Assembly (NCBI GenBank): GCA_902587125.1
Contig: CACIJW010000006.1
Coordinates: forward strand, 26,731-90,730
Direction of reading: 5' to 3'
From: an uncultured Bacteroidota bacterium
GTDB taxonomy: Bacteria; Bacteroidota; Bacteroidia; Flavobacteriales; BACL11
DNA length: 64,000 nucleotides
Position numbers and translations under genes: made by a program. Shown here piece by piece: positions 8,651 through 18,638 of the stretch. A model generated the notes under the pieces. That model was given only the letters and a program-made list of their open reading frames with translations. It was not told the origin of the DNA and ran no database searches. Position 1 is the first letter of the stretch. The number at the start of each line of letters is the position of its first letter.

Positions 8651-10306
8651 ATGAGATTCTGTTTTTTTCTTGTATTTGCTCTTAGCTTCACAAAAATTTC
8701 TGCTGATGAAAATATATTTGGCTCATGGTCATTTGAAGCCATATTTCATGAAAAATCTAATAAAAACGAAAATTTAAAACCCATTGGACCAAAAGATTTT
8801 CTAAAAATTAATTTAGATAATACGTTTGAATATAAAATTGATTCTCTGAAGCTAGAAGCAAAAGGAAACTTCACTATTGAGAATGATATTTTAGTACTAA
8901 ATTATACAAGTCCAAAAGATACCACAAGATTATATAAACTTTCTATTCAAAAAGATAGAATGACATTAATTGAAGATGACATAATATTTGAATTCAAAAA
9001 AATTCAAAAAAATTGGATAAATGATATTTTAAGGGGAATTTTAGGATTAGCTAGTCTTGTACTCTTATTATTTGCCTTTAGCAGAAACAAGGGATCTGTA
9101 AAATGGGGATTAGTTTTTAAGGGCATAATAATTCAAATACTTTTTGCTATATGTATACTGAAGGTACCAGTGATAATGAATATTTTTGAATATGTAAGCA
9201 AAACTTTTGTTGTTATCTTGAATTTTACTGAACAGGGTTCATTGTTTTTATTTGGTAGTTTAATTTCGGATACAGAATCATTTGGATATATTTTTGCATT
9301 TCAAGTATTACCTACAATCATATTTTTTTCATCACTAACAAGTGTTTTATTTTACTATGGGATTTTACAAAAAGTTGTTTTATTTTTCGCAAAATGGATG
9401 AAAAAATTTTTCAACTTGTCTGGGTCAGAAAGTTTAACTGCGGTAGGAAATATTTTTTTAGGACAAACAGAATCTCCATTACTGGTTAAACCATACATAA
9501 AGAATATGACCACATCAGAACTTTTGTGTTTAATGAGTGGAGGAATGGCAACTATTGCAGGTGGTGTGTTGGCTGCTTACATCGGATTTCTTGGTGGGTC
9601 AGACATTGATTCTCAAATATTTTTTGCAAAGCATCTAATTGCAGCCTCAGTCATGTCAGCTCCTGCAGCGATAGTCGCTTCTAAGATATTAATTCCTGAA
9701 ACTAAAGAAATAAATCAAGGATTAGAAATCAATAATGAAGATTTAGGCACAAATGTTTTAGAAGCAATAAGTATTGGAACTAAACAGGGAATTAGTCTTG
9801 CTGTGAATGTAGGTGCAATGTTGTTAGTTTTTGTTGCTTTTATAAGTATGATAAATTATTTTCTTTCTGATTTTTTTGGAAATTTAACTGGTGCTAATGA
9901 ATTAATTGAAAATATTACTAATGGAAATTACTCTAGCTTGTCAATGGAATTTATATTTGGATATTTATTTGCTCCGCTTTCTTGGCTTATTGGTGTTTGC
10001 TACGAAGATATTTTATTAGTAGGTCAATTACTTGGTGAAAAGACAATATTAAATGAATTTGTAGCATACAAAACATTGGCTGATCTCAAAGAATCTAATA
10101 TGTTTTTTGAGCAAAAATCTCTGATAATAGTAACCTATATTCTTTGTGGTTTTGCAAATTTTGCATCAATAGGCATTCAAATAGGTGGAATTGGAGCAAT
10201 TGCACCAACAAGAACCAAAGATTTATCAAAATTGGGTATCTTAGCTTTAGTTGCTGGAACTGCTGCATGTTTATTTACAGCAACTATCGTTGGAATAATA
10301 ATCTAA
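8651..10306 (+). CDS. CNT-family nucleoside transporter with extra N-terminal domain
   Basis: A 551-residue concentrative nucleoside transporter that brings nucleosides across the inner membrane with a cation. The CNT core begins near residue 130; its signature is GQTESPLLVKPYIKNMTTSEL followed by MSGGMATIAGG. Ahead of it is a cleavable-looking signal sequence (MRFCFFLVFALSFTKISA) and about 100 residues of beta-rich sequence that should lie in the periplasm. The ATG at 8651 is chosen because it starts the signal peptide directly after the BFN stop; an earlier frame opening at 8621 overlaps BFN. The N-terminal domain is unusual against classical NupC and its role is unknown. Confidence 0.9.
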   Translation: MRFCFFLVFALSFTKISADENIFGSWSFEAIFHEKSNKNENLKPIGPKDFLKINLDNTFEYKIDSLKLEAKGNFTIENDILVLNYTSPKDTTRLYKLSIQKDRMTLIEDDIIFEFKKIQKNWINDILRGILGLASLVLLLFAFSRNKGSVKWGLVFKGIIIQILFAICILKVPVIMNIFEYVSKTFVVILNFTEQGSLFLFGSLISDTESFGYIFAFQVLPTIIFFSSLTSVLFYYGILQKVVLFFAKWMKKFFNLSGSESLTAVGNIFLGQTESPLLVKPYIKNMTTSELLCLMSGGMATIAGGVLAAYIGFLGGSDIDSQIFFAKHLIAASVMSAPAAIVASKILIPETKEINQGLEINNEDLGTNVLEAISIGTKQGISLAVNVGAMLLVFVAFISMINYFLSDFFGNLTGANELIENITNGNYSSLSMEFIFGYLFAPLSWLIGVCYEDILLVGQLLGEKTILNEFVAYKTLADLKESNMFFEQKSLIIVTYILCGFANFASIGIQIGGIGAIAPTRTKDLSKLGILALVAGTAACLFTATIVGIII

Positions 10307-10309
10307 ACT

Positions 10310-11104
10310 ATGAAACAATATCTTAACTTAATCGATAGGGTGATGAAAGAAGGTTCAGTGAAAAATGATCGAACAGGTACTGGCACAAAAAGTATTTTTG
10401 GACATCAAATGAGATTCGATTTATCTAAAGGATTTCCATGTGTCACAACTAAAAAGCTACATTTAAAATCAATAATACACGAACTATTATGGTTTTTAGC
10501 TGGAGATACAAACACAAAATATTTAAATGATAATGGTGTACGTATTTGGGACGAGTGGGCTGATGGTGATGGTAATTTAGGTAGCATTTACGGCTATCAG
10601 TGGAGAAGTTGGCCGTCTCCAGATGGTAATCATATTGATCAGATTTCACAAGTTATTAATGATATTAAATCAAATCCAAATAGCAGAAGATTAATTGTTA
10701 GTGCATGGAATGTCGGTGATATAAAAAATATGGCTTTGCCACCATGCCATGCTTTTTTTCAATTCTATGTGAATGAAAATAAATTATCTTGTCAGCTTTA
10801 TCAAAGAAGTGCTGATATTTTTTTAGGGGTTCCATTTAATATTGCATCGTATTCACTACTAACAATGATGATAGCTCAAGTTTGTAATTTACAATATGGT
10901 GATTTTGTTCATACATTAGGAGATGCTCACATATACAAAAATCACTTTGAACAAGTTAAAACTCAACTTACAAGAAAGCCAAAGACTTTACCAAAAATGA
11001 TGATAAACCCTAAAATTAAAAATATTTTTGATTTTAAATTTGAGGATTTTTTTCTAGTAGATTATGATCCTCATCCTCACATAAAAGGAAAAGTTGCCAT
11101 ATGA
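10310..11104 (+). CDS. thyA: Thymidylate synthase
   Basis: A 264-residue ThyA, the same length as the E. coli enzyme, converting dUMP to dTMP with methylene-tetrahydrofolate. The catalytic cysteine is C146 in [11 protein letters not shown], and the dUMP phosphate site is in [13 protein letters not shown]. Its TGA stop overlaps the ATG of the next gene (ATGA). The folA gene two positions downstream regenerates the tetrahydrofolate that ThyA oxidises, so the operon is functionally coherent. Confidence 0.98.
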   Translation: MKQYLNLIDRVMKEGSVKNDRTGTGTKSIFGHQMRFDLSKGFPCVTTKKLHLKSIIHELLWFLAGDTNTKYLNDNGVRIWDEWADGDGNLGSIYGYQWRSWPSPDGNHIDQISQVINDIKSNPNSRRLIVSAWNVGDIKNMALPPCHAFFQFYVNENKLSCQLYQRSADIFLGVPFNIASYSLLTMMIAQVCNLQYGDFVHTLGDAHIYKNHFEQVKTQLTRKPKTLPKMMINPKIKNIFDFKFEDFFLVDYDPHPHIKGKVAI

Positions 11105-12210
11105 AAAAGAGAGTTACTGTGCTTGGCTCTGGACTGGTTGGCAGTGTTATAGCAAATGACTTATCAACTTTTTGTGATGTTACTTGCATTGATATCTCAG
11201 AAAAAAATCTTTCAAGAACGAACGATTCTATAACCAAAAAGCAATGTGACATTAGAGATAAATCCAATATTAGAGAGGCTATAAAAGATTGTGATATAGT
11301 AGTTGGGGCAGTACCTGGTTACATGGGTTTTAATACTTTAAAAGATGTGATTGATAAAGGAAAAAATATAGTAGATATTTCTTTTTTCTCTGAAGATCCT
11401 TTTGAGCTAGATGATTTAGCAAAAAAAAATAATGTTATAGCAATCACTGATTGCGGAGTTGCACCTGGCATGGGAAATATAATTTTTGGTTTTCATGACA
11501 AGCTTATGCAAATTGATTCTTACGAATGTTATGTTGGAGGATTACCAGTGGAAAGGGAATGGCCATATGAATACAAAGCTGTTTTTTCCCCAATTGACGT
11601 TATCGAGGAGTACACAAGGCCTGCTAGATTTGTTCAAAACTCAAAAATTATTACCAAAGAAGCTCTTTCAGAAACTGAACTCATGAATTTTAAAGGTGTA
11701 GGAACTCTTGAGAGTTGGAACTCAGATGGACTTAGAACTTTAATAAAAACCATGGCTCATGTGCCAAACATGATAGAAAAAACACTTCGCTATCCTGGCT
11801 GTATTGAATATATAAAAGTTCTCAGAGAAACTGGATTTTTTTCAAAAAAAGAAATAGAAGTAAATGGCATAAAAATTAAACCCGTTGATGTAACCGCAAA
11901 GCTTTTGTTTCCAATTTGGAAAATGAATGAGGAAGATAGGGATTTTACAGTTATGAAAATTATAATTAAAGGGGCAGAAAAAAATAATATCACAAGACAT
12001 GAATATAATCTTTTTGATCAATTTCAAAATGATACACTTTCAATGGCTAGAACAACAGGATTTACATGTTCTGCAGCTGTTAAACTTATTTTAGAAAAAG
12101 AATACAAAAAAGTAGGAATATCTCCTCCTGAATTTTTAGGTGATCATATGCGTTTTTTTATGAACTACCTAAGTGCAAGAAATGTCAAATATAATTATGA
12201 AAAAAAATGA
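11101..12210 (+). CDS. Saccharopine dehydrogenase-like oxidoreductase
   Basis: A 369-residue protein with an N-terminal NAD(P)-binding fold (VLGSGLVGS at residues 6-14) and a saccharopine-dehydrogenase C-terminal domain ([10 protein letters not shown], about residue 119, is characteristic). Family members act on saccharopine or related amino-acid adducts in lysine metabolism, or make carboxynorspermidine. The exact substrate cannot be read here. It is embedded between thyA and folA with ATGA overlaps on both sides, so it is co-translated with them, though no metabolic link to folate is obvious. Confidence 0.85.
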   Translation: MKKRVTVLGSGLVGSVIANDLSTFCDVTCIDISEKNLSRTNDSITKKQCDIRDKSNIREAIKDCDIVVGAVPGYMGFNTLKDVIDKGKNIVDISFFSEDPFELDDLAKKNNVIAITDCGVAPGMGNIIFGFHDKLMQIDSYECYVGGLPVEREWPYEYKAVFSPIDVIEEYTRPARFVQNSKIITKEALSETELMNFKGVGTLESWNSDGLRTLIKTMAHVPNMIEKTLRYPGCIEYIKVLRETGFFSKKEIEVNGIKIKPVDVTAKLLFPIWKMNEEDRDFTVMKIIIKGAEKNNITRHEYNLFDQFQNDTLSMARTTGFTCSAAVKLILEKEYKKVGISPPEFLGDHMRFFMNYLSARNVKYNYEKK

Positions 12211-12707
12211 TAGTATCAATTATTGTAGCTGCATCTGAAAATAATGTCATTGGAAACAATAATGATTTAATTTGGAGTTTTCCAAATGATATGAGCTTTT
12301 TCAAGCAGAAAACGTTAAACCATCATGTAATAATGGGAAGGAAAAATTTTGAGTCAATACCACATAAATTTAAGCCACTACCAAACAGGACTAATATTGT
12401 AATTACAAGAAACTTATCTTATGATGCTGAGGGTGCAGTAGTAGTTAATTCTCTTTCTCAAGCTATTGAATTCTCAAAAAAAGAAAAACAAAAAGAAACT
12501 TTTGTAATTGGAGGTGGACAAATCTATGATCTTTCACTTAAAGAAAATCTCATAGACAGAATTTATCTAACCAGAATTCACAAATATTATGAGGGTGATA
12601 CATTTTTCCCAATACTAGATGAAGAATGGAAAGTGAAAGAAGAAAGAAAATTTTATTCAGATGAAAAACATGAATCTAATTATACATTTTTTACCTATGA
12701 AAAATAA
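12207..12707 (+). CDS. folA: Dihydrofolate reductase
   Basis: A 166-residue DHFR, reducing dihydrofolate to tetrahydrofolate with NADPH. Visible motifs are VIGNNNDLIW with the adjacent FPNDMSFF (folate site), VIMGRKNFESIP (NADPH site, residues about 46-57) and VIGGGQIY (about 108). The start ATG overlaps the preceding stop. The last 11 bases overlap the start of the downstream lipoprotein gene. ThyA-dependent dihydrofolate production makes this gene essential in organisms using ThyA. Confidence 0.97.
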   Translation: MIVSIIVAASENNVIGNNNDLIWSFPNDMSFFKQKTLNHHVIMGRKNFESIPHKFKPLPNRTNIVITRNLSYDAEGAVVVNSLSQAIEFSKKEKQKETFVIGGGQIYDLSLKENLIDRIYLTRIHKYYEGDTFFPILDEEWKVKEERKFYSDEKHESNYTFFTYEK

Positions 12708-13497
12708 TATTTTTTTTGATTTGAAATTCAACATCATTTTTTTGGGATATTTTCTTATTATTTCCTGTATTGATGATAAAGTGATTATGGTGCCAGAACA
12801 AGAAATAACTCAAACCTCATCTGATTATATTAAATGCGAAGTTTATTTCAATAGTATTGTCTATGAAATTGAGAAAGGATTCTCAACTAATGTTAGTTCT
12901 AGAGCATTTCCTATATATATTAATTACAATCTAAATCCTTTAAATGAGGATACTTTAATTATTGATTACGGCAATTCAAACACTTTAATTAATGGTAAAT
13001 TTTTTAGAGGTAGAATAATTAATATTTACTCAGCTTCAGTGAATAACACAAACTTTAATTGCTCATCTAACTTTGATAATTTTTACTTAAATAATAATTT
13101 AATTAATGGTACAATAACAATTGATAATAATGAGGGAGAGATTCAAATTATAAATGGTGAGGTTACAGATATCTCAGGAAAAATCAATTGGAACTCTATA
13201 CAAATAAGAACACAATCTCACGGACTTCAAACTGTCAATATTGAAGATGATAAATTTACTGTAAACTCCTTAACTACAGGAAATGGGAAAAACAATATAA
13301 ACTTTTCAACCAAATCAGACAGTTTAAAAATAAGATATGACTGTGTTGAAAGTTGCTTGGTTTATGATGGAATTTCTGTAATAAACGTTGAAATGGATGA
13401 TGTTTCAAAAAAAGATATAATTTTTGGTTCTCAAAGCTGTAGTTGTAATTACAACGTAATCATTAACGGAAATTCTTACCCTCTTTATTTAGATTAG
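12697..13497 (+). CDS. Predicted lipoprotein of unknown function
   Basis: A 266-residue protein I do not recognise. It opens with a hydrophobic segment ending in the lipobox-like LIISC, lipidated cysteine at residue 24, followed by IDD. Acidic residues at this position favour surface export of lipoproteins in some Bacteroidota, so outer-membrane location is plausible. The body is beta-rich, asparagine-rich and threonine-rich, and includes cysteine pairs near the C-terminus (CVESC and SCSC). I chose the ATG at 12697 rather than 12661 because it starts the signal sequence directly. It overlaps folA by 11 bases and ends in a four-base stop overlap with clpX (TTAG at 13494-13497). Confidence 0.75.
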   Translation: MKNNIFFDLKFNIIFLGYFLIISCIDDKVIMVPEQEITQTSSDYIKCEVYFNSIVYEIEKGFSTNVSSRAFPIYINYNLNPLNEDTLIIDYGNSNTLINGKFFRGRIINIYSASVNNTNFNCSSNFDNFYLNNNLINGTITIDNNEGEIQIINGEVTDISGKINWNSIQIRTQSHGLQTVNIEDDKFTVNSLTTGNGKNNINFSTKSDSLKIRYDCVESCLVYDGISVINVEMDDVSKKDIIFGSQSCSCNYNVIINGNSYPLYLD

Positions 13498-14726
13498 GCT
13501 GCTTTTTTTGAAAATTGAATTTCTTGCAGTTGTGATTTTGCAAATGACTTTGTAATTCTCAACTTATTATTTTTAACTCTTTTCGAGGGAGAAAACATGT
13601 CATCCAAAAGAATTTTTTCACAAATTGACTTTAAGCCTCTGGCACCTAAGTTTAATTCAATTGCATTGTTAACAATTATTTCTATTACACTCTTATCTAT
13701 TATTAACTCTATATTATCAATACTAAACAATTTCTTGTATTGATTAATAATTGAGTTCTTTGGCTCAGTTAAAATCCTAGTGAGTGCTGATTTATCTAAT
13801 TTGTTCAAATGTGTTAGTACAGGAAGTCTACCAATAAGTTCTGGTATCAAGCCAAAATTCTTTAAATCGACAGGTGATATCTGCTCAATAACTGAATCTA
13901 TTTTTGAGTAATCATATGAGCTTTTCTTAAATCCTATTGTTGATGTATTTAATCTACTGGAAATTCTTTTCTCAATTCCATCAAAAGCACCTCCGCAAAT
14001 AAACAAAATATTTTTTGTATCGAGAGCTATCATTTTTTGGTCAGGATGTTTTCTTCCACCTTGTGGAGGCACATTCACAATTGTTCCCTCAAGAAGTTTC
14101 AATAAGGCTTGTTGAACTCCCTCACCACTGACATCGCGTGTTATTGATGGATTATCACTTTTTCTTGCTATTTTATCAATTTCGTCAATAAAGACAATTC
14201 CAAGAGCTGCCTTTTCTACATTATAGTCAGATGCTTGTAAAAGTCTTGTTAAAATACTTTCTACATCCTCTCCAACGTATCCAGCTTCAGTTAAAACTGT
14301 TGCATCTGCAATACAAAAAGGAACATCTAAAATCTTAGCTATTGTTTTAGCAAGTAATGTTTTTCCTATACCTGTTTCACCCACCATTATTATGTTAGAT
14401 TTTTCAATTTCAACATCTAGTGATGAATCATCTGGCTCTGCAAGAACAACTCTTTTGTAATGATTATAAACTGCAACTGATAATATTTTTTTTGCAGTAT
14501 CCTGACCAATCACATAGTCGTTTAAGTGATTAAAGATCTCTTTTGGCTTCTTAATATTTAAATTAAATTCCTTTTTTCTTTTATTTGATACATCCGCTTG
14601 AACAATCTGATGGGCTTTTTCAATACAAACTTCGCAGATATGTGCTCCATCTCCTGCGATTAATATTTCTGTTTGATTTTTATCTTTTTTACAAAAAGAA
14701 CATGAAACACTTTTGTTCGAATTCAT
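13494..14726 (-). CDS. clpX: ATP-dependent Clp protease ATP-binding subunit ClpX
   Basis: A 410-residue AAA+ unfoldase that feeds proteins to ClpP. The N-terminal zinc domain has two CxxC pairs (CSFC and CEVC, residues about 9-36). Walker A is GETGIGKT (about 116-123), Walker B is VFIDEIDKI, and the RKH substrate loop appears in GGRKHPD. The ATG overlaps the clpP stop by one base (TAATG), so the two are coupled, as in most bacteria. All key residues are present. Confidence 0.98.
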   Translation of the reverse strand: MNSNKSVSCSFCKKDKNQTEILIAGDGAHICEVCIEKAHQIVQADVSNKRKKEFNLNIKKPKEIFNHLNDYVIGQDTAKKILSVAVYNHYKRVVLAEPDDSSLDVEIEKSNIIMVGETGIGKTLLAKTIAKILDVPFCIADATVLTEAGYVGEDVESILTRLLQASDYNVEKAALGIVFIDEIDKIARKSDNPSITRDVSGEGVQQALLKLLEGTIVNVPPQGGRKHPDQKMIALDTKNILFICGGAFDGIEKRISSRLNTSTIGFKKSSYDYSKIDSVIEQISPVDLKNFGLIPELIGRLPVLTHLNKLDKSALTRILTEPKNSIINQYKKLFSIDNIELIIDKSVIEIIVNNAIELNLGARGLKSICEKILLDDMFSPSKRVKNNKLRITKSFAKSQLQEIQFSKKAA

Positions 14727-15400
14727 TATTTATTCTTCTGTAAAACTTCATCAATCATGCCATAATCTTTGGCTTCATCCGATTTCATCCAAAAATCTCT
14801 ATCTCCGTCAGCCCAAACCTTATCAAATTTTTGACCAGTATGATTTGAAATAATCTCATAAAGTTCGGTTTTTAATTTCTTGATTTCATTGGCTGTTATT
14901 TCGATATCAGATGCCTGACCGTGTGCTCCTCCTAATGGCTGATGTATCATCACTCTTGAATGTTTTAGCGCAGTACGCTTTCCTTTTTCTCCAGCACAAA
15001 GCAGAACAGCTCCCATAGAGGCAGCCATACCTGTACAGATTGTAGAAACATCACAATTTATATACTGCATGGTATCATATATACCAAGGCCAGCATAAAC
15101 ACTTCCCCCTGGAGTATTTAAATAAATTAAGATATCTTTTTTTGCATCAACTGATTCTAAGAAAAGAAGTTGTGCTTGAATAATGTTAGCTACATAATCA
15201 TTTATTGGTACTCCAAGAAAAATAATTCTATCCATCATTAGTCTCGAGAAAACATCCATGGTAGCAATATTCATTTGTCTTTCCTCAATTATAGTTGGTG
15301 AAATATAATTTGAATAAACTGAGGTGAATTTATCTAGTGTTAAACTACTAATTCCTCTGTCTAGTTTTGCAAATTTTTTAAATTCTTTATTGTAATCCAT
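14726..15400 (-). CDS. clpP: ATP-dependent Clp protease proteolytic subunit
   Basis: A 224-residue ClpP. The catalytic triad is visible: S128 in GMAASMGA, H153 in VMIHQPLGG and an aspartate near residue 202 in GDRDFWM. About 30 residues precede the usual mature start, which fits a propeptide. The gene is joined by TAATG overlaps to tig upstream and clpX downstream, giving a three-gene quality-control operon. Confidence 0.98.
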   Translation of the reverse strand: MDYNKEFKKFAKLDRGISSLTLDKFTSVYSNYISPTIIEERQMNIATMDVFSRLMMDRIIFLGVPINDYVANIIQAQLLFLESVDAKKDILIYLNTPGGSVYAGLGIYDTMQYINCDVSTICTGMAASMGAVLLCAGEKGKRTALKHSRVMIHQPLGGAHGQASDIEITANEIKKLKTELYEIISNHTGQKFDKVWADGDRDFWMKSDEAKDYGMIDEVLQKNK

Positions 15401-16758
15401 TATTTATTTTTTTCAGTTGCTAATTTAACAAAATCATCATAGCTGATTTTTTTTGACTTTAAAGTGAATGATTTCTTGTAATGATCAAGGGTTTTTTTAT
15501 CATATAGCTGGTCAATTATTTTCTTTTTTTCGTCTTCATTTTTCATTATGTTCTTACAGATATCTTTTAATTCATTGTCACTAATATCACTTCTGCCATA
15601 CTGCATCATCTGATTTTTAACAAGATTTTTAGCAAATGATTTTATTTCATTTTCATCTGCTTTCAGATTATTATCTTCAATAATTTTATTCTCAATAATC
15701 TGCCACTTCAAACTTTTAGAATACATTTCATATTCTTTTTCTACATCTTCGCTTGAAATAGGATTCTTTGAGGATACTTGCAACCATCTTTTTAAAAACT
15801 CGTCAGGTAAACTAATTTTAGTTTTTTTCATTAGATAAATTACAATATCATTTTTCAGCATTCTATCACTTTCTAGTTTGTAAGAAGTTCTTGCCTCCTC
15901 TTTTATTTTGTTTAAGAAATCTTTCTTTGTTTTTACATTATCCTTCCCATATAACTTATCGAATAAATCTTTATCTATCTTCGCAGGGGTTAGTCTTTTT
16001 ATATCTTTTACCTCAAAAAGAAACAAGTCATTTTCTAATTTTTCTAATGATCCCTTATCAATATTAAGCATAGCAGAAAGGTCTGCCATATTTGTAAATA
16101 CTTTTTTCACATTTGCTTTGACTTTATCTTTTTGTTTTAGACTTATAAATTTGTTTTTTTCTTTTTCGGAATCAATATACTCGGTAGTTATTGATGCTTC
16201 ATTTGTAATTCCATTTTTTATGATCTCACCATTACCATCTATCTGATTTATTTTACAAAATAAAACATCACCCTCCTTACTTAATTTATGACTTTCCATT
16301 TTTCCATATCTTTTGGAAATATCATTTACATAATTATCAATGGTTTGCTTTTCGGGCTCAATCAAGAAAAAATCTAATTTATCTTTTTTGGAAATTACAG
16401 CCTTTATTTCTGGATATATTCCAACCTCAAAAACAAAATTAAAATCAGACCCAATTTTCCATTCTATTTTATTTTCAATATTGGGAATCGGAGAGCCTAA
16501 TGTTTTTACTTCATTTTCTTTTATATAATCATATAATTTATTTTGTACTAGTTTATTTACCTCTTCAACCATTATTGAGATACCGTATTTTTTCTCAATA
16601 ATTCCAGTTGGGACTTTTCCTTTTCTGAAACCTGGCAATAGCATATCTCTTTTATAGCTTTTTAATACTTTATGATAGCTATCAAAATAATCATCTTTTA
16701 CTACTTTCACACTTAGTTCAAGTACTTTATCTTTTTTTTCTTTTGTTGTAATTTGCAT
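15400..16758 (-). CDS. tig: Trigger factor
   Basis: A 452-residue ribosome-associated chaperone. The ribosome-binding signature GFRKGKVP occurs near residue 45. The middle section is the PPIase-like domain and the remainder is the charged, helical C-terminal domain. As in other Bacteroidota the sequence is strongly diverged from E. coli, so assignment of a working PPIase site is uncertain. The gene lies 19 bases after tRNA-Leu on the same strand, so both may be read from the promoter in front of the tRNA. Confidence 0.93.
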   Translation of the reverse strand: MQITTKEKKDKVLELSVKVVKDDYFDSYHKVLKSYKRDMLLPGFRKGKVPTGIIEKKYGISIMVEEVNKLVQNKLYDYIKENEVKTLGSPIPNIENKIEWKIGSDFNFVFEVGIYPEIKAVISKKDKLDFFLIEPEKQTIDNYVNDISKRYGKMESHKLSKEGDVLFCKINQIDGNGEIIKNGITNEASITTEYIDSEKEKNKFISLKQKDKVKANVKKVFTNMADLSAMLNIDKGSLEKLENDLFLFEVKDIKRLTPAKIDKDLFDKLYGKDNVKTKKDFLNKIKEEARTSYKLESDRMLKNDIVIYLMKKTKISLPDEFLKRWLQVSSKNPISSEDVEKEYEMYSKSLKWQIIENKIIEDNNLKADENEIKSFAKNLVKNQMMQYGRSDISDNELKDICKNIMKNEDEKKKIIDQLYDKKTLDHYKKSFTLKSKKISYDDFVKLATEKNK

Positions 16759-16777
16759 GTTTATTAACTGAGGTTTG

Positions 16778-16859
16778 TGCGGGTGAAGGGAGTCGAACCC
16801 CCACGCCTTGCGGCACTAGATCCTAAATCTAGCATGTCTACCAATTCCATCACACCCGC
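16778..16859 (-). tRNA. tRNA-Leu (anticodon TAG)
   Basis: Read on the minus strand, an 82-base class II tRNA: acceptor GCGGGTG pairs with CACCCGC, discriminator A. The anticodon stem CTAGA/TCTAG encloses the loop TTTAGGA with anticodon TAG. A short variable arm (GCCGCAAGGC) and the T-loop GTTCGACTC are present. The 3' CCA is not encoded. It lies 19 bases upstream of tig. Confidence 0.97.
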
Positions 16860-16870
16860 AAAATAGGCTG

Positions 16871-16878
16871 CAAAGATA
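16871..16878 (-). promoter_or_regulatory. Candidate -7 box for tRNA-Leu
   Basis: On the minus strand the bases read TATCTTTG, a full TAnnTTTG match, 11 bases before the tRNA 5' end. It is the only good promoter candidate for the tRNA and may also serve tig-clpP-clpX. Confidence 0.55.
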
Positions 16879-16935
16879 TTATTTTTAATTTTCATAGATT
16901 ATAATATTATCATAAGATGTATATTTACAATAAAA

Positions 16936-17289
16936 ATGAGTTTTAGTATCAAAGGAAAATTATCCCAAAAATTAAGTATTGAATCAGGAGTTGCCAAGAG
17001 TGGCAATGAGTGGAAAAAACAATCATTTGTACTTGACACAGATGCTCAATATAATCCACTTATTTGCTTCCAACTTTTTGGAGAAGAAAAAATAAATTTA
17101 TTGACTAATTTCAAAGAAGGTGAAATGATTGAAGTCTTTTTTAACCTATCATCAAAAGAATATAATGGAAGGTATTTCCACAATATAGATGCTTGGAAAA
17201 TTCAACAAATAAACAATGAAATTTATGATGATGAGCCTCCACCTGTTTTTGAAAATGATTTAGACAAAGAGGATGACCTGCCCTTCTAA
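16936..17289 (+). CDS. DUF3127 family protein with SSB-like acidic tip
   Basis: A 117-residue protein of DUF3127, a small family found mainly in Bacteroidota with a predicted OB-like beta fold. The body (residues about 1-95) has the pattern SGVAKSGNEWKKQSFVL. The C-terminus is acidic and ends EDDLPF, closely resembling the tail of single-stranded DNA-binding protein by which SSB recruits partners. From this I infer a DNA-associated role, not proven. The gene is two bases from the AtoE-type transporter gene downstream. Confidence 0.85.
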   Translation: MSFSIKGKLSQKLSIESGVAKSGNEWKKQSFVLDTDAQYNPLICFQLFGEEKINLLTNFKEGEMIEVFFNLSSKEYNGRYFHNIDAWKIQQINNEIYDDEPPPVFENDLDKEDDLPF

Positions 17290-17291
17290 TA

Positions 17292-18638
17292 ATGAATATC
17301 ATTACTTCAGTAGAAAAGTTTTTTAAAAATTTTTTACCCTCCCCTTTTTCAATAGCAATATTACTAACATTACTAACTATTCTCTTTGCTTATTTAGCTC
17401 AAAGTAATGAGAGCTCCAACAGCATACTAGAAATTGTTCAGTTTTGGGAAAGAGGTATTTGGGATAAAGCACTAATGGTTTTTGCTTTGCAAATGATGTT
17501 AATGCTTGTACTGGGCTATTCCCTTGCACTATCCAAACCCATAGAAAATTTTATAAATTATTTTTTAAAATTTTGTGGTTCTAACTCCAGAGCTGCACTA
17601 ATTATAACCTTCCTAACTATACTAATTTCACTATTAAATTGGGGACTTGGATTAATATTTGGAGCTATTTTTGTAAAAAAAGTAGGGATCTACGCTTCCA
17701 AAAATAATATTAAAATAAATTACCCTTTTCTTGGTGCTTGTGGCTACAGTGGTTTAATGGTTTGGCATGGTGGACTTTCAGGTTCAGCACCCATTAAAAT
17801 TGCTGAGAAAGGTCATTTTTTAAGTGATAAAATTGGAGTTATAAGCCTTGAAGAAACTATATTCTCAGACCTAAATATTACAGTTTCAATTTTGTTAATT
17901 TTTATTGTACCAACTTTAATGTATTTTCTTGCAAAGAAGATTAAAGTAGCTGAACATGTCATTTCTGTTGAAAATAAAACCTCTGAGAACACCAATAATA
18001 AAACACTTTCAGAAAAAATTGATAATTCATTTATTTTCTCAAAAATCATCGGCACTCTATTACTTATTTATCTTTTTATAAAACACATATATATTACTGA
18101 TGGTTCCTTCATAGCATCAATTAATCCTAATCTTATTAATCTTTGGTTATTATCATTTTGTATATTCTCACATAAAAATTTATCCAGTTTTATTAAATCT
18201 GTTAATAAAGCAATCATCAGCGCAACTGGTATCCTCATTCAATTTCCTCTTTATTTTGGAATAATGGGAATTATGAAATACTCCGGACTGATTAATGTAT
18301 TATCAGATTTTTTCATTAGTATCTCAAGTGAAAACACTTTCCCAATCTTTACTTTTCTCAGTGCTGGTTTAGTAAATATTTTTGTACCAAGTGGAGGAGG
18401 TCAATGGGCAGTTCAAGGGCCTATAATTGTTGAAGCTGCAAATTATTTAAATTTAAGTATTTCAAAGAGTGTTATGGCACTAGCTTATGGAGATCAAATA
18501 ACAAACATGCTACAGCCTTTCTGGGCTTTGCCATTATTAGGAATAACAAAGATTAATGCAAAAGATTTACTACCGTATACGCTAATTTTACTTTTAATTG
18601 GATCAGCAATTTTTATAACTTGTCTTTTGATATTTTAA
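17292..18638 (+). CDS. Short-chain fatty acid transporter, AtoE family
   Basis: A 448-residue inner-membrane protein with about a dozen hydrophobic segments, matching the AtoE/short-chain fatty acid permease family. Typical motifs are LNWGLGLIFGA (about residue 116) and PSGGGQWAVQGP (about 365). It probably imports butyrate-like acids; the substrate is inferred from family only. The start lies two bases after DUF3127. It ends in a four-base stop overlap with the ABC permease gene (TTAA at 18635-18638). Confidence 0.88.
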   Translation: MNIITSVEKFFKNFLPSPFSIAILLTLLTILFAYLAQSNESSNSILEIVQFWERGIWDKALMVFALQMMLMLVLGYSLALSKPIENFINYFLKFCGSNSRAALIITFLTILISLLNWGLGLIFGAIFVKKVGIYASKNNIKINYPFLGACGYSGLMVWHGGLSGSAPIKIAEKGHFLSDKIGVISLEETIFSDLNITVSILLIFIVPTLMYFLAKKIKVAEHVISVENKTSENTNNKTLSEKIDNSFIFSKIIGTLLLIYLFIKHIYITDGSFIASINPNLINLWLLSFCIFSHKNLSSFIKSVNKAIISATGILIQFPLYFGIMGIMKYSGLINVLSDFFISISSENTFPIFTFLSAGLVNIFVPSGGGQWAVQGPIIVEAANYLNLSISKSVMALAYGDQITNMLQPFWALPLLGITKINAKDLLPYTLILLLIGSAIFITCLLIF

